From: Bacillus sp. cl95
Lineage (GTDB): Bacteria; Bacillota; Bacilli; Bacillales; Cytobacillaceae
Length of the DNA: 64,000 nucleotides
NCBI RefSeq assembly: GCF_900115925.1
Contig: NZ_FOYF01000004.1
Coordinates: 148,507 to 212,506 of the forward strand
Direction: 5' to 3'
Below, in pieces: positions 6,871 through 15,662 of this stretch (position 1 is the first letter of the stretch; the number at the start of each line of letters is the position of its first letter). Under the pieces are notes generated by a model, which worked only from the letters and a program-made list of their open reading frames with translations, was not told the DNA's origin and did not search any database. A program made the position numbers and the translations under genes.

Positions 6871-8961
6871 ATGAAATCTCTTGTACTTGCAGAAAAACCG
6901 AGTGTAGCCCGTGAACTTGCACGTGTTCTTGGTTGCAAACAATCACATAAAAGTTATATGGAAGGTGACCGTTATATCGTCACTTGGGCGCTAGGTCATT
7001 TAATTGAACTTAAAATGCCAGAGCATTACGATAATAAATATAAAAACTGGACTCTTGAAGACTTACCCATTATCCCTCAAAAGATGGGCTTAAAAGTCAT
7101 CAAACAAACCAATCATCAATTCCGTGCGATTGAAGGGTTGGCGAAACGCCAAGATATAAAAGAGTGTATTATTGCAACGGATGCAGGTCGTGAAGGGGAA
7201 CTTGTCGCTCGCTGGATTCTTGAAAAAGTCAAATGGAATAAACCACTGAAACGTCTCTGGATTTCATCTCAAACTGATAAAGCAATCCGCGAAGGTTTTC
7301 AGCAACTAAAGCCAGGTAAGGTATATGATGCTTTATATGATTCAGCTGTATGCCGTGCTGAAGCGGATTGGTTAATCGGACTCAATGTGACAAGAGCATT
7401 GACGACCAAATATAAAGATCCATTGTCTGCCGGTCGTGTTCAGACACCTACGCTTTCAATGGTCTTGGAACGAGAGCAAACCATTCAAAAGTTTGTGCCT
7501 CAGGAATATTGGACTCTATCTGCTGATATCGCCTCCCTATCTGCAGATTGGGAAAAGAATGGTGAGAAAAGAATCTTCAACAAAGAGACTGCAGAAAAGA
7601 CGAAAACGAAAGTCACAGCTGCTACGGCGACTCTTAAGGCAATTGATCGCAAAGCAAAAACTGAACAACAGCCACTTCCTTATGACCTGACAGAATTACA
7701 ACGGGATGCAAATAAAAGATTTGGTTTTTCAGCAAAGAAAACATCTAATGTTTTGCAGCGCCTTTATGAACAATATAAGCTCGTCACCTATCCTAGGACA
7801 GATTCACGCTACTTGACGACAGATATGGAAGCAACCATGCTCGATAGACTTCAAGGCATTGCTTCCGGTTATAAGGATGAAGTACGTCCTCTTCTTGCTA
7901 CCAAAGGTAAAGTTGTTGCCAAAAGAGTATTCAACAATAGCAAAGTGACGGACCACCATGCCATCATTCCTACCGAAGAAAGGTTACATCTCAGCGATTT
8001 GGATTCAGATGAAAGAAAGCTTTATGATTTAATCGTAAGGCGATTTCTGACGCTTTTTTATCCAGAATATAAGTACGAATCAGTAAGCACGATTTTCGAA
8101 GTTGCCGGCGAAACTTTCACTTCCAAAGAAACATTGGTAATCGATGCTGGCTTCAAGAAGATCACAGGCAAAGATGAAGAAGCATCAGTTAATAAAACTG
8201 CTGGAAATTTAAGTAAAGGTCAAGCTTTTCCAATCAAGAATGTCATCTTAAAACAAAAATTCACTGAGCCGCCACTTCGCTATTCTGAAGCAGACATTCT
8301 TGCACAGATGGAGAAGTTTGGACTAGGTACGCCTGCTACCCGTGCGGAAATCATTGAACGCCTGGTAACATCAGAAGTCGTAGAGCGTCAGAACGGTCGT
8401 TTCCAATCTACGAAAAAAGGAAAACAGCTCATTGAACTAGTCAATGAAGAATTAAAATCACCTGAACTGACTGCACGTTGGGAGCAGGAACTAGAGCTGA
8501 TTTCTAAAGGCAAAGCCGATCCAAAAGCCTTTTCTCAAAAAATTCGCAAGCAAACGGAACAGCTTGTTTCAGAAATTAAAGCTAGCGATAAAAACTATCG
8601 CGCTCACAACCTCACAGGTTCCAAGTGTCCTGAATGTGATTCATTCTTGAAAGAAAGAAGTACGAAAGAAGGTAAAGTGCTCGTTTGCTCAAGTCTTGAT
8701 TGCGGCTATCGCAAACGGAAAGACCCGAAACTTTCCAATCGCAGATGCCCACAATGTAAAAAGAAAATGGAAATGCATGAAGGCAAAGCAGGACTTTACT
8801 TCCAATGTCGACGCTGCAATGTCGTAGAAAAAGCAGAGGAAAAGAAAAAGGCTGTAAGTAAAAGAGACGAACGAAAGCTCGTGCAAAAATACTCACAAAA
8901 TGAAGATTTCGGCACAAGCCTTGGAGATTTACTAAAAGCAGCCCTAAAAGATAAAGATTAA
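6871..8961 (+). CDS. topB: DNA topoisomerase III
   Basis: Type IA topoisomerase that relaxes negative supercoils and unlinks DNA. The 696 residues comprise an N-terminal Toprim domain (LVLAEKPSVA; ATDAGREGELVARW), the central gate domains with catalytic Tyr307 in TYPRTDSRYL, and a C-terminal zinc-ribbon tail with CPEC...CSSLDC and CPQC...CRRC pairs. The start is ATG 6871, with AAAGGAG eight bases upstream; the open frame reaches back to 6829 but lacks a ribosome site there. A perfect terminator follows the stop codon. Confidence 0.95.
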   Translation: MKSLVLAEKPSVARELARVLGCKQSHKSYMEGDRYIVTWALGHLIELKMPEHYDNKYKNWTLEDLPIIPQKMGLKVIKQTNHQFRAIEGLAKRQDIKECIIATDAGREGELVARWILEKVKWNKPLKRLWISSQTDKAIREGFQQLKPGKVYDALYDSAVCRAEADWLIGLNVTRALTTKYKDPLSAGRVQTPTLSMVLEREQTIQKFVPQEYWTLSADIASLSADWEKNGEKRIFNKETAEKTKTKVTAATATLKAIDRKAKTEQQPLPYDLTELQRDANKRFGFSAKKTSNVLQRLYEQYKLVTYPRTDSRYLTTDMEATMLDRLQGIASGYKDEVRPLLATKGKVVAKRVFNNSKVTDHHAIIPTEERLHLSDLDSDERKLYDLIVRRFLTLFYPEYKYESVSTIFEVAGETFTSKETLVIDAGFKKITGKDEEASVNKTAGNLSKGQAFPIKNVILKQKFTEPPLRYSEADILAQMEKFGLGTPATRAEIIERLVTSEVVERQNGRFQSTKKGKQLIELVNEELKSPELTARWEQELELISKGKADPKAFSQKIRKQTEQLVSEIKASDKNYRAHNLTGSKCPECDSFLKERSTKEGKVLVCSSLDCGYRKRKDPKLSNRRCPQCKKKMEMHEGKAGLYFQCRRCNVVEKAEEKKKAVSKRDERKLVQKYSQNEDFGTSLGDLLKAALKDKD

Positions 8962-8962
8962 A

Positions 8963-8991
8963 AATGGGAGATGCCTCAGGCATCTCCCATT
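8963..8991. terminator. Bidirectional terminator after topB
   Basis: Perfect 13-bp stem AATGGGAGATGCC/GGCATCTCCCATT with a 3-base loop, between convergent topB and the 94-aa membrane protein gene. Confidence 0.85.
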
Positions 8992-8994
8992 TCT

Positions 8995-9279
8995 TTATCT
9001 ATTCACTAAATACGTAATCAGCATGAAGATGATCATCAACCCATAAAGCCATACCATCCACTTGACTGCAAACTTAGCCCAAGACTTATTACGACGATAG
9101 TAATAGAGAACCGTTAATGTGAAAAATAGGCTAACTAAGGTTCGGATTAGAAATTCCAATCCGCTTCCGTACTCGAAATATAAAGCAAACACACCTGAGA
9201 TAGCGATAAATATGTATAAAACAAAATATATTTTGTTTTTCTTTTCCTTTTTGCGATGTTCGTGTCCGAATTCGTACAT
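8995..9279 (-). CDS. Small membrane protein of unknown function (94 aa)
   Basis: The product has a charged N-terminus rich in Lys and His (GHEHRKKEKKNK), then three likely membrane helices (about 18-36, 43-60 and 72-90). GAGGGA precedes the ATG. It lies 17 bases downstream of the 78-aa gene on the same strand and may share its transcript. I do not recognise the family. Confidence 0.6.
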   Translation of the reverse strand: MYEFGHEHRKKEKKNKIYFVLYIFIAISGVFALYFEYGSGLEFLIRTLVSLFFTLTVLYYYRRNKSWAKFAVKWMVWLYGLMIIFMLITYLVNR

Positions 9280-9296
9280 ATTTTTCCCTCATTCAC

Positions 9297-9533
9297 TTAT
9301 TTCTCTTGAGACGAACGCTTCAATTCCTTATTTAGAAACTCAATAAATTTCTCCTGAGCTCTTATACTATTTTTCAGCTGACGAGTACGCCAAGCACTCT
9401 GCAGGTATAGGCGCAGTCTTTTTCTCACAAAGAATAACCTGTGATACTCCGTTCTTTGATAAAGTTCTTCAAACCAATCATATTTTCTTAGTTCACTGAT
9501 ATGTTTGTCTATCCTTTCCGTATCAAGCGGCAT
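9297..9533 (-). CDS. Small soluble protein of unknown function (78 aa)
   Basis: The product begins MPLDTERIDKHISEL and is rich in Arg, Lys and aromatic residues, with helical, probably coiled C-terminal half. ATG 9533 has AGGAAG upstream; an in-frame start at 9590 would add a hydrophobic stretch that has no ribosome site. It is probably co-transcribed with the 94-aa gene. Confidence 0.5.
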   Translation of the reverse strand: MPLDTERIDKHISELRKYDWFEELYQRTEYHRLFFVRKRLRLYLQSAWRTRQLKNSIRAQEKFIEFLNKELKRSSQEK

Positions 9534-9616
9534 TGTGCTTCCTGGTGTTAATAGCATTGATAAAAATTGAAAAAAATAAAACAAAAGCATCCCTCCTCGT
9601 TTTTATGCAGCCGTTC

Positions 9617-9910
9617 TCATCTTCTTGGATTTTTCTTTGAGCGTTTCGTTTTAATCATGCCACTAGATGGCTGCTTCTTGATCCATTTAAGATACTTCCC
9701 AACTTCCTCGTCTTGCTGGAGGGCTTGTATCGTATTTAAGCGAATCGCTAATTCTTTATTCGTAAATAGTGCATGTATTTGTTTATGGCAAGGAATGCAT
9801 AGCTCAGCTTTGTCCAAGTAAGCACCATTTTCTTCTCTTGGTATTAAATGATGTTCTGTGATCTCGACATCTTCCCTTTTGCATAATTCACATATACCTG
9901 TCCTTCCCAT
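9617..9910 (-). CDS. HNH-fold nuclease-like protein (YisB type)
   Basis: A 97-residue protein with a compact zinc-bound HNH fold: CELC near the N-terminus, TEHHLIPRE (the HH motif), then LCIPCHKQIHALFTNKELA. This matches small Bacillus HNH proteins such as YisB, whose substrate is unknown. The C-terminus is basic (KTKRSKKNPRR). ATG 9910 follows AGAGGGG; a longer frame to 9961 is possible. It lies upstream of the 78- and 94-aa genes on the same strand. Confidence 0.8.
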   Translation of the reverse strand: MGRTGICELCKREDVEITEHHLIPREENGAYLDKAELCIPCHKQIHALFTNKELAIRLNTIQALQQDEEVGKYLKWIKKQPSSGMIKTKRSKKNPRR

Positions 9911-10053
9911 AAAACCCCTCTTTCTCTTATTATTATCATCTCGTAACAAGCTTCTACGCATACACTATCCCGATTATTAGTAGTATTTTTTGCAGGAAAA
10001 AGAAATACTTTGCTAGAAGAGAAAGATATCTAACTACAAGGAGGCTGACGGAT

Positions 10054-10851
10054 GTGCAAATTCATATAAAAGAAGTACTTTTGAAAATCGAACAAGAGTA
10101 TGACGTTAAGATCCTTTATGCTTGTGAATCAGGAAGCCGCGCATGGGGATTTCCTTCAAAGGATAGCGATTATGATGTTAGATTTATTTATGTTCATAAA
10201 CTGGACTGGTATCTCTCCATTGATCAAAAAAGAGATGTCTTGGAAGTTCCAAAGCATGATACTATCTCGATACCCGTACATGAATTAATAGATGCAAGCG
10301 GTTGGGAATTGACGAAAGCACTGAAATTATTCAGAAAATCCAATCCCCCATTATTGGAATGGCTCAATTCAAGCATCGTTTATCATGAAGCATTTACAAC
10401 CGTTGATAAAATGAAAGACATCGCAACAGAAATCTTTTCGCCCGTTTCCTCTGTACATCATTATTTGAATATGGCGAAAGGGAATTACCGTGATTATCTA
10501 AAGGGTTCGGAAGTGAAGATCAAAAAATACTTTTACATCCTTCGACCCATTCTTGCTTCAGGCTGGGTCGAAAAATACAATTCATTTCCACCTATGCTGT
10601 TTCAAACATTAGTAGAAGATTTAATACCAACTGGCTCATTATTAAAAAAAGAAATCATGACTTTGTTAGAACGAAAAATGGCAGGCGACGAGTTGGACTT
10701 TGAACCAAGAATCGATTGCATTCACCAATTTGTCCACGATGAACTAGAAAGACTAGAGGCATTTGCAAAAGGTTTACGTGTTGAGGTAAAAGACCCCACG
10801 AGGAAACTCGATCAGCTTTTTAGAGACACTTTAATTGAAGTGTGGAGTTAA
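10054..10851 (+). CDS. DNA polymerase beta-superfamily nucleotidyltransferase (YcgL/RlaP type)
   Basis: A 265-residue nucleotidyltransferase-fold protein. The metal and nucleotide site is seen as ESGSRAWGFPSKDSDYDVRF (residues about 25-45), with the GSxAWG loop and the DxD pair. The family (YcgL in B. subtilis, RlaP in RNA-ligase gene clusters) lacks a settled role. The GTG start at 10054 has AAGGAGG eight bases upstream. No RNA-ligase partner is seen nearby; the next gene is an MFS exporter 81 bases on. Confidence 0.8.
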   Translation: MQIHIKEVLLKIEQEYDVKILYACESGSRAWGFPSKDSDYDVRFIYVHKLDWYLSIDQKRDVLEVPKHDTISIPVHELIDASGWELTKALKLFRKSNPPLLEWLNSSIVYHEAFTTVDKMKDIATEIFSPVSSVHHYLNMAKGNYRDYLKGSEVKIKKYFYILRPILASGWVEKYNSFPPMLFQTLVEDLIPTGSLLKKEIMTLLERKMAGDELDFEPRIDCIHQFVHDELERLEAFAKGLRVEVKDPTRKLDQLFRDTLIEVWS

Positions 10852-10932
10852 TAATGTCGTGTTTTTTCCTTGTTTTCCCTTTTGTCTTTTTAGTATGATG
10901 GAATGGTTGCCCGGAAGAAATGAGGAATTTAT

Positions 10933-12216
10933 ATGAGAATTAGAGATTGGGATTTTAACTTAAAAGTACGTTTATTTGGAGAAGCATTAATCAATATTAC
11001 GTTTTGGATGTTCTTTCCGTTCTTAACGATATATTTTGCTGAGGAATTTGGAAAGGGCACGGCTGGATTTTTACTTGTTTTCTCGCAGATATTTTCAGTG
11101 CTCGCCAATTTAATGGGTGGTTACTGCGCTGACCGCTACGGCAGAAAGACAATGATGGTAATCGGCTCTATCGGACAAGGAATATCCTTCCTAATTTTTG
11201 CTTTTGCCAATTCTCCATGGCTCGATGCGCCGTGGCTGAGTTTTATGTGCTATGCATTAGCAGGAGTTTTCGGTTCGTTTTACTGGCCAGCGAGTCAGGC
11301 GATGGTTGCCGATGTTGTTGATGAGAAGGATCGTAATCATGTTTTCGCTATTTTCTATACAATGATTAATATTGCTGTTGTAGTTGGACCACTTCTTGGA
11401 GCTATTTTTTATACGTATTATCGTTTTGAATTGCTTTTGGTAGCGGGAGTCATTTGTATAGTCCTTGGTTTTGTTCTCATAAAATACATTCGTGAAACTG
11501 TACCTGTTTCAAACATACATGTAAAAGACCACAATGAAAAATGGTACGCTTTCCTACAAAATCAGATAAAAGAATACGGTATTATTGCCAAAGATAAGAC
11601 GTTTCTTATGTTTATCATCGCTGGCGTAATAGGTGCACAAACGTTCATGCAGTTGGATATGCTTTTCCCTGTTTATATTAAAGATGTCATTGATAATCAA
11701 ACACTTCTTTCATTTGGAGATTGGTCCTTTGTGGTGAAAGGTGAACAGGCTTTTGGACTAGTTCTAGCTGAAAATGGACTTCTTGTAGCACTTTTTACGG
11801 TTTTAGTGACGAGATGGATGGAGCATTTTAAGGAGAAGAATGTATTTATCATCTCTTCCCTTTTATATGCTGTTTCCATGATTGTATTTGGACAATCAAG
11901 TTGGATTTGGGGACTTATTTTGGCAATGGCCATATACACATTAGGGGAATTGATGGTTGCAGGAATTCAACAAAGCTTTATTACTAAAATTGCCCCGGAA
12001 CACATGAGAGGACAGTACTTCGCTGCCGCTAGCTTACGTTATACGCTCGGTCGAACTCTCGCTCCTCTCTCTATCCCTCTTACAGTTTGGTTGGGATATG
12101 ATTGGACATTCGGAATCCTATGTTTACTATCTATCCTAACGGGTGTTTTGTATTGGCTTATGTTTAGAAAGTTAGAGGATTCCACAAAAAGTGTCTCACC
12201 AATTAGCGGGACTTAG
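10933..12216 (+). CDS. Major facilitator superfamily transporter, drug-exporter type
   Basis: Membrane antiporter of 427 residues with about 12 helices. The motif A signature is GYCADRYGRKTMMVIG between helices 2 and 3, typical of proton-driven drug exporters. The long central loop and the C-terminal half (MRGQYFAAASLRYTLGR) fit the DHA1-like Bacillus group. The substrate cannot be told. ATG 10933 follows GAGGAA. A strong terminator lies downstream. Confidence 0.85.
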   Translation: MRIRDWDFNLKVRLFGEALINITFWMFFPFLTIYFAEEFGKGTAGFLLVFSQIFSVLANLMGGYCADRYGRKTMMVIGSIGQGISFLIFAFANSPWLDAPWLSFMCYALAGVFGSFYWPASQAMVADVVDEKDRNHVFAIFYTMINIAVVVGPLLGAIFYTYYRFELLLVAGVICIVLGFVLIKYIRETVPVSNIHVKDHNEKWYAFLQNQIKEYGIIAKDKTFLMFIIAGVIGAQTFMQLDMLFPVYIKDVIDNQTLLSFGDWSFVVKGEQAFGLVLAENGLLVALFTVLVTRWMEHFKEKNVFIISSLLYAVSMIVFGQSSWIWGLILAMAIYTLGELMVAGIQQSFITKIAPEHMRGQYFAAASLRYTLGRTLAPLSIPLTVWLGYDWTFGILCLLSILTGVLYWLMFRKLEDSTKSVSPISGT

Positions 12217-12284
12217 TTAAACTAGCCAGCAATGAAAATAGGATTTTTAAATGGATTTTTACATTACAATAGAATTAGTATTTA

Positions 12285-12328
12285 ACAAAGGCGACGCTCA
12301 GAGATTATTCTCTGAGCGTCGTCTTTGT
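12285..12328. terminator. Strong bidirectional terminator after the MFS gene
   Basis: A 20-bp stem, ACAAAGGCGACGCTCAGAGA paired with TCTCTGAGCGTCGTCTTTGT (one G-U), with a 4-base loop, between two convergent genes. Confidence 0.85.
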
Positions 12329-12353
12329 ATTCTCTATTGTTCTATGAATTTAA

Positions 12354-12746
12354 TTAATCTCTGTTGCTACTGTATTTAAATGTCATGATGACGAATAAAA
12401 GAAAACTCAGCAATAAAGTGGATCCTCCTACGATGTAGAAGATCATGGTGAATGTTTCAGGTAAAGCGAATGGTTTTAAAGTATAAAGCCACATACCCGA
12501 AGTTAATCCGAAACTCCCAATGATAGCAGTCCATACATGAAGGAAAGCTAGCTTCGAATCTGCCGGTACTTTATATAGGCGATAATATGTTGAAAAAGCA
12601 AATAAGCTTAGCCATCCTACTACGAGAATATGTGCATGGATTGCCCTGAAGCTATAACCACCAGCACCAGCCATGTGTGAACCTAAAAATGCTCCTGCAA
12701 AAGCATAGATGGCAGAGAATCTTAATAGCAAAACTTGATATTTCAT
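12354..12746 (-). CDS. Four-helix membrane protein resembling a heme-copper oxidase subunit I fragment
   Basis: 130 residues with four membrane helices. The second helix carries HAHILVVGWLSLF, which resembles the HAHxxxxGW helix of cbb3/NorB-like subunit I, where His binds low-spin heme. No other catalytic His triad is present, so it cannot be a full oxidase. It may bind heme as a stand-alone protein; this is inference. AAGGGGG precedes the ATG. It stands alone, divergent from ampS. Confidence 0.65.
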   Translation of the reverse strand: MKYQVLLLRFSAIYAFAGAFLGSHMAGAGGYSFRAIHAHILVVGWLSLFAFSTYYRLYKVPADSKLAFLHVWTAIIGSFGLTSGMWLYTLKPFALPETFTMIFYIVGGSTLLLSFLLFVIMTFKYSSNRD

Positions 12747-12946
12747 TACGTCCCCCTTGTTCCCCTTTATTCTTATCCGTTTTTAATTATAAATAGTGGT
12801 TACTAAAAAGGCTATTAAGTTCTGTGACTATCCACTAGATTTCACAACCTTTCTTTTTTCCATGTAAACGGCTACAATTATAAAAGACAGAGAATTCTAT
12901 AAAAACAATTGTACCTTCGAGGTGCTTTGAGAAAAGGAGAATACAT

Positions 12947-14179
12947 ATGACTAACTTTCAGAATACTCTTGAGAAATATGCAGAACTAGCTGTTAAGGTT
13001 GGTGTAAATATTCAAAAGGGTCAAACTCTAGTTGTAAATGCAACACTTGATGCAGCTGAATTCGTACGACTTGTTACCAAAAAAGCTTATGAAACTGGTG
13101 CAGATAACGTCGTGGTTAATTGGAGTGATGATACAGTATCAAGGCTGAAATATGACCTTGCTCCAGATGATGCTTTCAACGAATATCCACAATGGAGAGC
13201 GAAGGAAATCGAAGAATTAGCCGAAAACGGTGCAGCATTCATGTCTGTTGTTTCCGCAAGCCCTGATCTATTGAAGGGTGTAAATCCAGAACGCATCTCA
13301 AATTTTCAAAAAGCGGCTGGAAAAGCTCTTTCTAAATATAGAAAGTTCGTTCAAACAGATAAAGTGAGTTGGACAGTTGTTGCTGCTGCTTCTCCTGATT
13401 GGGCAGCAAAAGTGTTTCCTGAAGCGGCAAAAGAAGAGCAAGTCGGACTCTTATGGGATGCCATTTTTAAAGCAACTCGTTCTGATTTAGGGGATCCTGT
13501 TTCTGCTTGGAAAGAGCATGATGCTACCCTCCATGAAAAGGTCAAAATTCTAAACGAAAACCATTTTCAAAAATTACATTACAAAGCTCCAGGTACAGAC
13601 TTAACGATTCAATTACCTGAATCGCACCTCTGGGTTGGCGCAGGTAGCGTGAATGAGCAAGGAATCGAATTCATGGCGAATATGCCGACAGAGGAAGTTT
13701 TCACTGTACCTGTAAAAACGGGTGTAAATGGAACGGTATCAAGTACGAAGCCTCTTAGCTATGGCGGAAATATCATTGATAACTTCACACTAACTTTCGA
13801 AAACGGAAGAATCGTTGATTTCAAAGCCGAGGAAGGCGAAGAAATTCTGAAACGACTAGTGAATACAGATGAAGGCTCACACTATCTAGGTGAAGTGGCA
13901 CTCGTACCATTCCATTCACCAATCTCGCAGTCCAATATTCTTTTTTATAACACATTGTTTGATGAAAATGCTTCAAACCATTTGGCAATCGGAAGTGCCT
14001 ATGCTTTCTGTATCGAAGGCGGGAAGAAAATGTCTTCTGAAGAGCTGGAAGCAAATGGGCTAAACGAGAGTCTCACACACGTCGATTTCATGATTGGCTC
14101 TGATAAAATGGATATTGACGGTATTACAGCAGACGGCAAAACGGTTCCTGTTTTCCGTGCTGGGAATTGGGCGATTTAA
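12947..14179 (+). CDS. ampS: M29-family aminopeptidase (AmpS type)
   Basis: Metal-dependent exopeptidase that trims N-terminal residues from peptides in the cytosol. The 410 residues match family length. Metal-site segments of the family are visible in the C-terminal half: ANMPTEEVFTVP, DEGSHYLGEVALVP, SNHLAIGSAY and THVDFMIGS. AAAAGGAG precedes the ATG. It is a single gene followed by an inverted-repeat element and a terminator. Confidence 0.92.
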   Translation: MTNFQNTLEKYAELAVKVGVNIQKGQTLVVNATLDAAEFVRLVTKKAYETGADNVVVNWSDDTVSRLKYDLAPDDAFNEYPQWRAKEIEELAENGAAFMSVVSASPDLLKGVNPERISNFQKAAGKALSKYRKFVQTDKVSWTVVAAASPDWAAKVFPEAAKEEQVGLLWDAIFKATRSDLGDPVSAWKEHDATLHEKVKILNENHFQKLHYKAPGTDLTIQLPESHLWVGAGSVNEQGIEFMANMPTEEVFTVPVKTGVNGTVSSTKPLSYGGNIIDNFTLTFENGRIVDFKAEEGEEILKRLVNTDEGSHYLGEVALVPFHSPISQSNILFYNTLFDENASNHLAIGSAYAFCIEGGKKMSSEELEANGLNESLTHVDFMIGSDKMDIDGITADGKTVPVFRAGNWAI

Positions 14180-14230
14180 GGGAAAGCTAGTTCCTGCAAG
14201 GATTCAGCGCGTTTAATCAAACGTTTGATT

Positions 14231-14376
14231 AGGCTCTTTTCGAAAAAATTGTTGTTATTGAATTAGTCAGAAGTGATTTTGCGTTTAGAATTTTATATTG
14301 AGGAAAAGAGCACGAAATAAGAATCTATACGTTTTTGCTCTAATCGTAAAAGCAACAATCTATGCGAAAACAGCCT
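14231..14376. repeat. MITE-like imperfect inverted repeat, copy 1
   Basis: A 146-base element with ends AGGCTCTTTTCG (14231-14242) and CGAAAACAGCCT (14365-14376), and inner paired words ATTGTTG and CAACAAT. An internal GAAAAGAGC (14303-14311) also pairs with the left end. It has no reading frame. A second copy with the same ends lies at 43024-43199. Confidence 0.65.
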
Positions 14377-14404
14377 TTGATTAAGCCCTCTGTTCGTGTA
14401 GAAC

Positions 14405-14442
14405 AAAAAAGCAGGAAACCGATATATGGTTTCCTGCTTTTT
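14405..14442. terminator. Bidirectional terminator between ampS and queF
   Basis: Perfect stem AAAAAAGCAGGAAACC/GGTTTCCTGCTTTTT with loop GATATAT, with A and T tracts on either side. Confidence 0.88.
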
Positions 14443-14450
14443 CTATCTTT

Positions 14451-14948
14451 TTATCGGTTGTCAATTTTTTCTGGATACATGTCGTGGTTCATCATGCGAT
14501 AATTAGCCATTTCTTCATACTTTGTTCCAGGCTTGCCATAGTTTGTGTATGGGTCGATTGAAATCCCGCCACGTGGCGTAAATTTACCCCAAACCTCAAT
14601 ATAACGAGGATCCATTAACTTGATAAGGTCGTTCATGATAATATTCATACAGTCCTCATGGAAATCTCCATGGTTACGGAAGCTGAACAAATATAATTTA
14701 AGCGACTTACTTTCAACCATCTTTTCACCAGGAATGTAGCTGATATAAATAGTGGCGAAATCAGGCTGTCCTGTTTTCGGGCAAAGGCTTGTAAACTCCG
14801 GGAAGTTCAATTTTACAAAATAATCGCGGTAAGCATGCTTATTATCAAATGCTTCTAGAATCTCTGGAGCATATTGAAAAATATAATTTGTCCCTTGATT
14901 GCCTAATAACGTAACGCCTTCTAGTTCTTCATCTTTTCTTCCAGCCAT
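14451..14948 (-). CDS. queF: NADPH-dependent 7-cyano-7-deazaguanine reductase
   Basis: Reduces preQ0 to preQ1 in queuosine synthesis for tRNA. The 165-residue short (unimodular) form has catalytic Cys56 and Asp63 in [11 protein letters not shown], and the NADPH-binding [12 protein letters not shown] region. An AGGAGG site precedes the ATG. The leader holds a preQ1-I riboswitch and a hairpin over the ribosome site, so the end product of the pathway should shut the gene down. No other que gene is in the window. Confidence 0.96.
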   Translation of the reverse strand: MAGRKDEELEGVTLLGNQGTNYIFQYAPEILEAFDNKHAYRDYFVKLNFPEFTSLCPKTGQPDFATIYISYIPGEKMVESKSLKLYLFSFRNHGDFHEDCMNIIMNDLIKLMDPRYIEVWGKFTPRGGISIDPYTNYGKPGTKYEEMANYRMMNHDMYPEKIDNR

Positions 14949-14955
14949 AAAAAAT

Positions 14956-14988
14956 GCCTCCTAATATGTCCGTAACATACAGAGAGGC
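14956..14988 (-). promoter_or_regulatory. Hairpin masking the queF ribosome site (expression platform)
   Basis: On the minus strand, GCCTC pairs with GAGGC of the AGGAGG site and an inner stem TATGT/ACATA closes a TACGG loop. It would block translation when formed, which fits a translational riboswitch. Confidence 0.6.
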
Positions 14989-15010
14989 AACGATAGATAA
15001 TTGAAATCAT

Positions 15011-15052
15011 CCATAGTTTTTTTCAGAGGGTATCCGCTATGAACCTCTCCCG
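15011..15052 (-). promoter_or_regulatory. preQ1 class I riboswitch aptamer
   Basis: The minus strand reads AGAGGTTCATAGC, then ACCCTCT, then an A-rich AAAAAAACTA tail. This is the class I preQ1 consensus: P1 stem AGAGG/CCTCT, conserved TTC.TAGC loop and A-rich pseudoknot strand. It lies about 60 bases before the queF start. Confidence 0.93.
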
Positions 15053-15175
15053 TCTGCAACGGGGTATTCGTATTTTAGTAACATTGTAACTATAGGAAAA
15101 AAGCGTTCTATTGTCAACAAGTGATATTTGGTAGCCACTCAAAAAAGCTATTTTATGTTCAGCATATTTTTCGTG

Positions 15176-15181
15176 TATAAT
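15176..15181 (+). promoter_or_regulatory. Likely -10 element of mscL
   Basis: TATAAT, 25 bases before the mscL start. The -35 region is weak. Confidence 0.45.
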
Positions 15182-15205
15182 GATTGAATGTTAGGAGGTT
15201 GATTT

Positions 15206-15592
15206 ATGTTTAATGAATTCAAAAAGTTTGCGATAAAAGGTAACGTCATCGACCTGGCAGTCGGTGTTATCATTGGGGCAGCTTTTGGTAAAATCGTTAG
15301 TTCTCTTGTTGCAGACATAATAACGCCGCTGATTGGATTATTAATGGGCGGGATCGATTTTTCCAAGCTTCAATTTACGCTTGGTGAAGCAGATGTAAAA
15401 TACGGACTATTTCTGCAGAGTGTCACTGATTTCTTGATTATTTCCTTCTCGATTTTCTTATTTGTAAGATTGATCAACCGTTTTAAGAAAAAAGAGGAAG
15501 CTAAAAACGAAAAAGCGGTTGTTGATAAAAAAGAAGAACTTTTAATGGAGATTCGCGATTTATTAAAACAACAACGTGAAAATAATTTTTAG
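15206..15592 (+). CDS. mscL: Large-conductance mechanosensitive channel
   Basis: Membrane channel that opens under membrane tension to save cells from hypo-osmotic bursting. 128 residues: N-terminal helix [20 protein letters not shown], first membrane helix with [16 protein letters not shown], periplasmic loop, second helix about 70-95 and a basic-to-acidic C-terminal helix. Length and motifs are standard. AGGAGG precedes the ATG. The 70-base gap to the next gene suggests a separate or loosely linked transcript. Confidence 0.97.
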   Translation: MFNEFKKFAIKGNVIDLAVGVIIGAAFGKIVSSLVADIITPLIGLLMGGIDFSKLQFTLGEADVKYGLFLQSVTDFLIISFSIFLFVRLINRFKKKEEAKNEKAVVDKKEELLMEIRDLLKQQRENNF

Positions 15593-15662
15593 AAAAAATG
15601 AATCTTCTTTGTCCGTGATTCGTATAACATAATAAGCAAAATACTATGAGGTGAAGAAAAAA

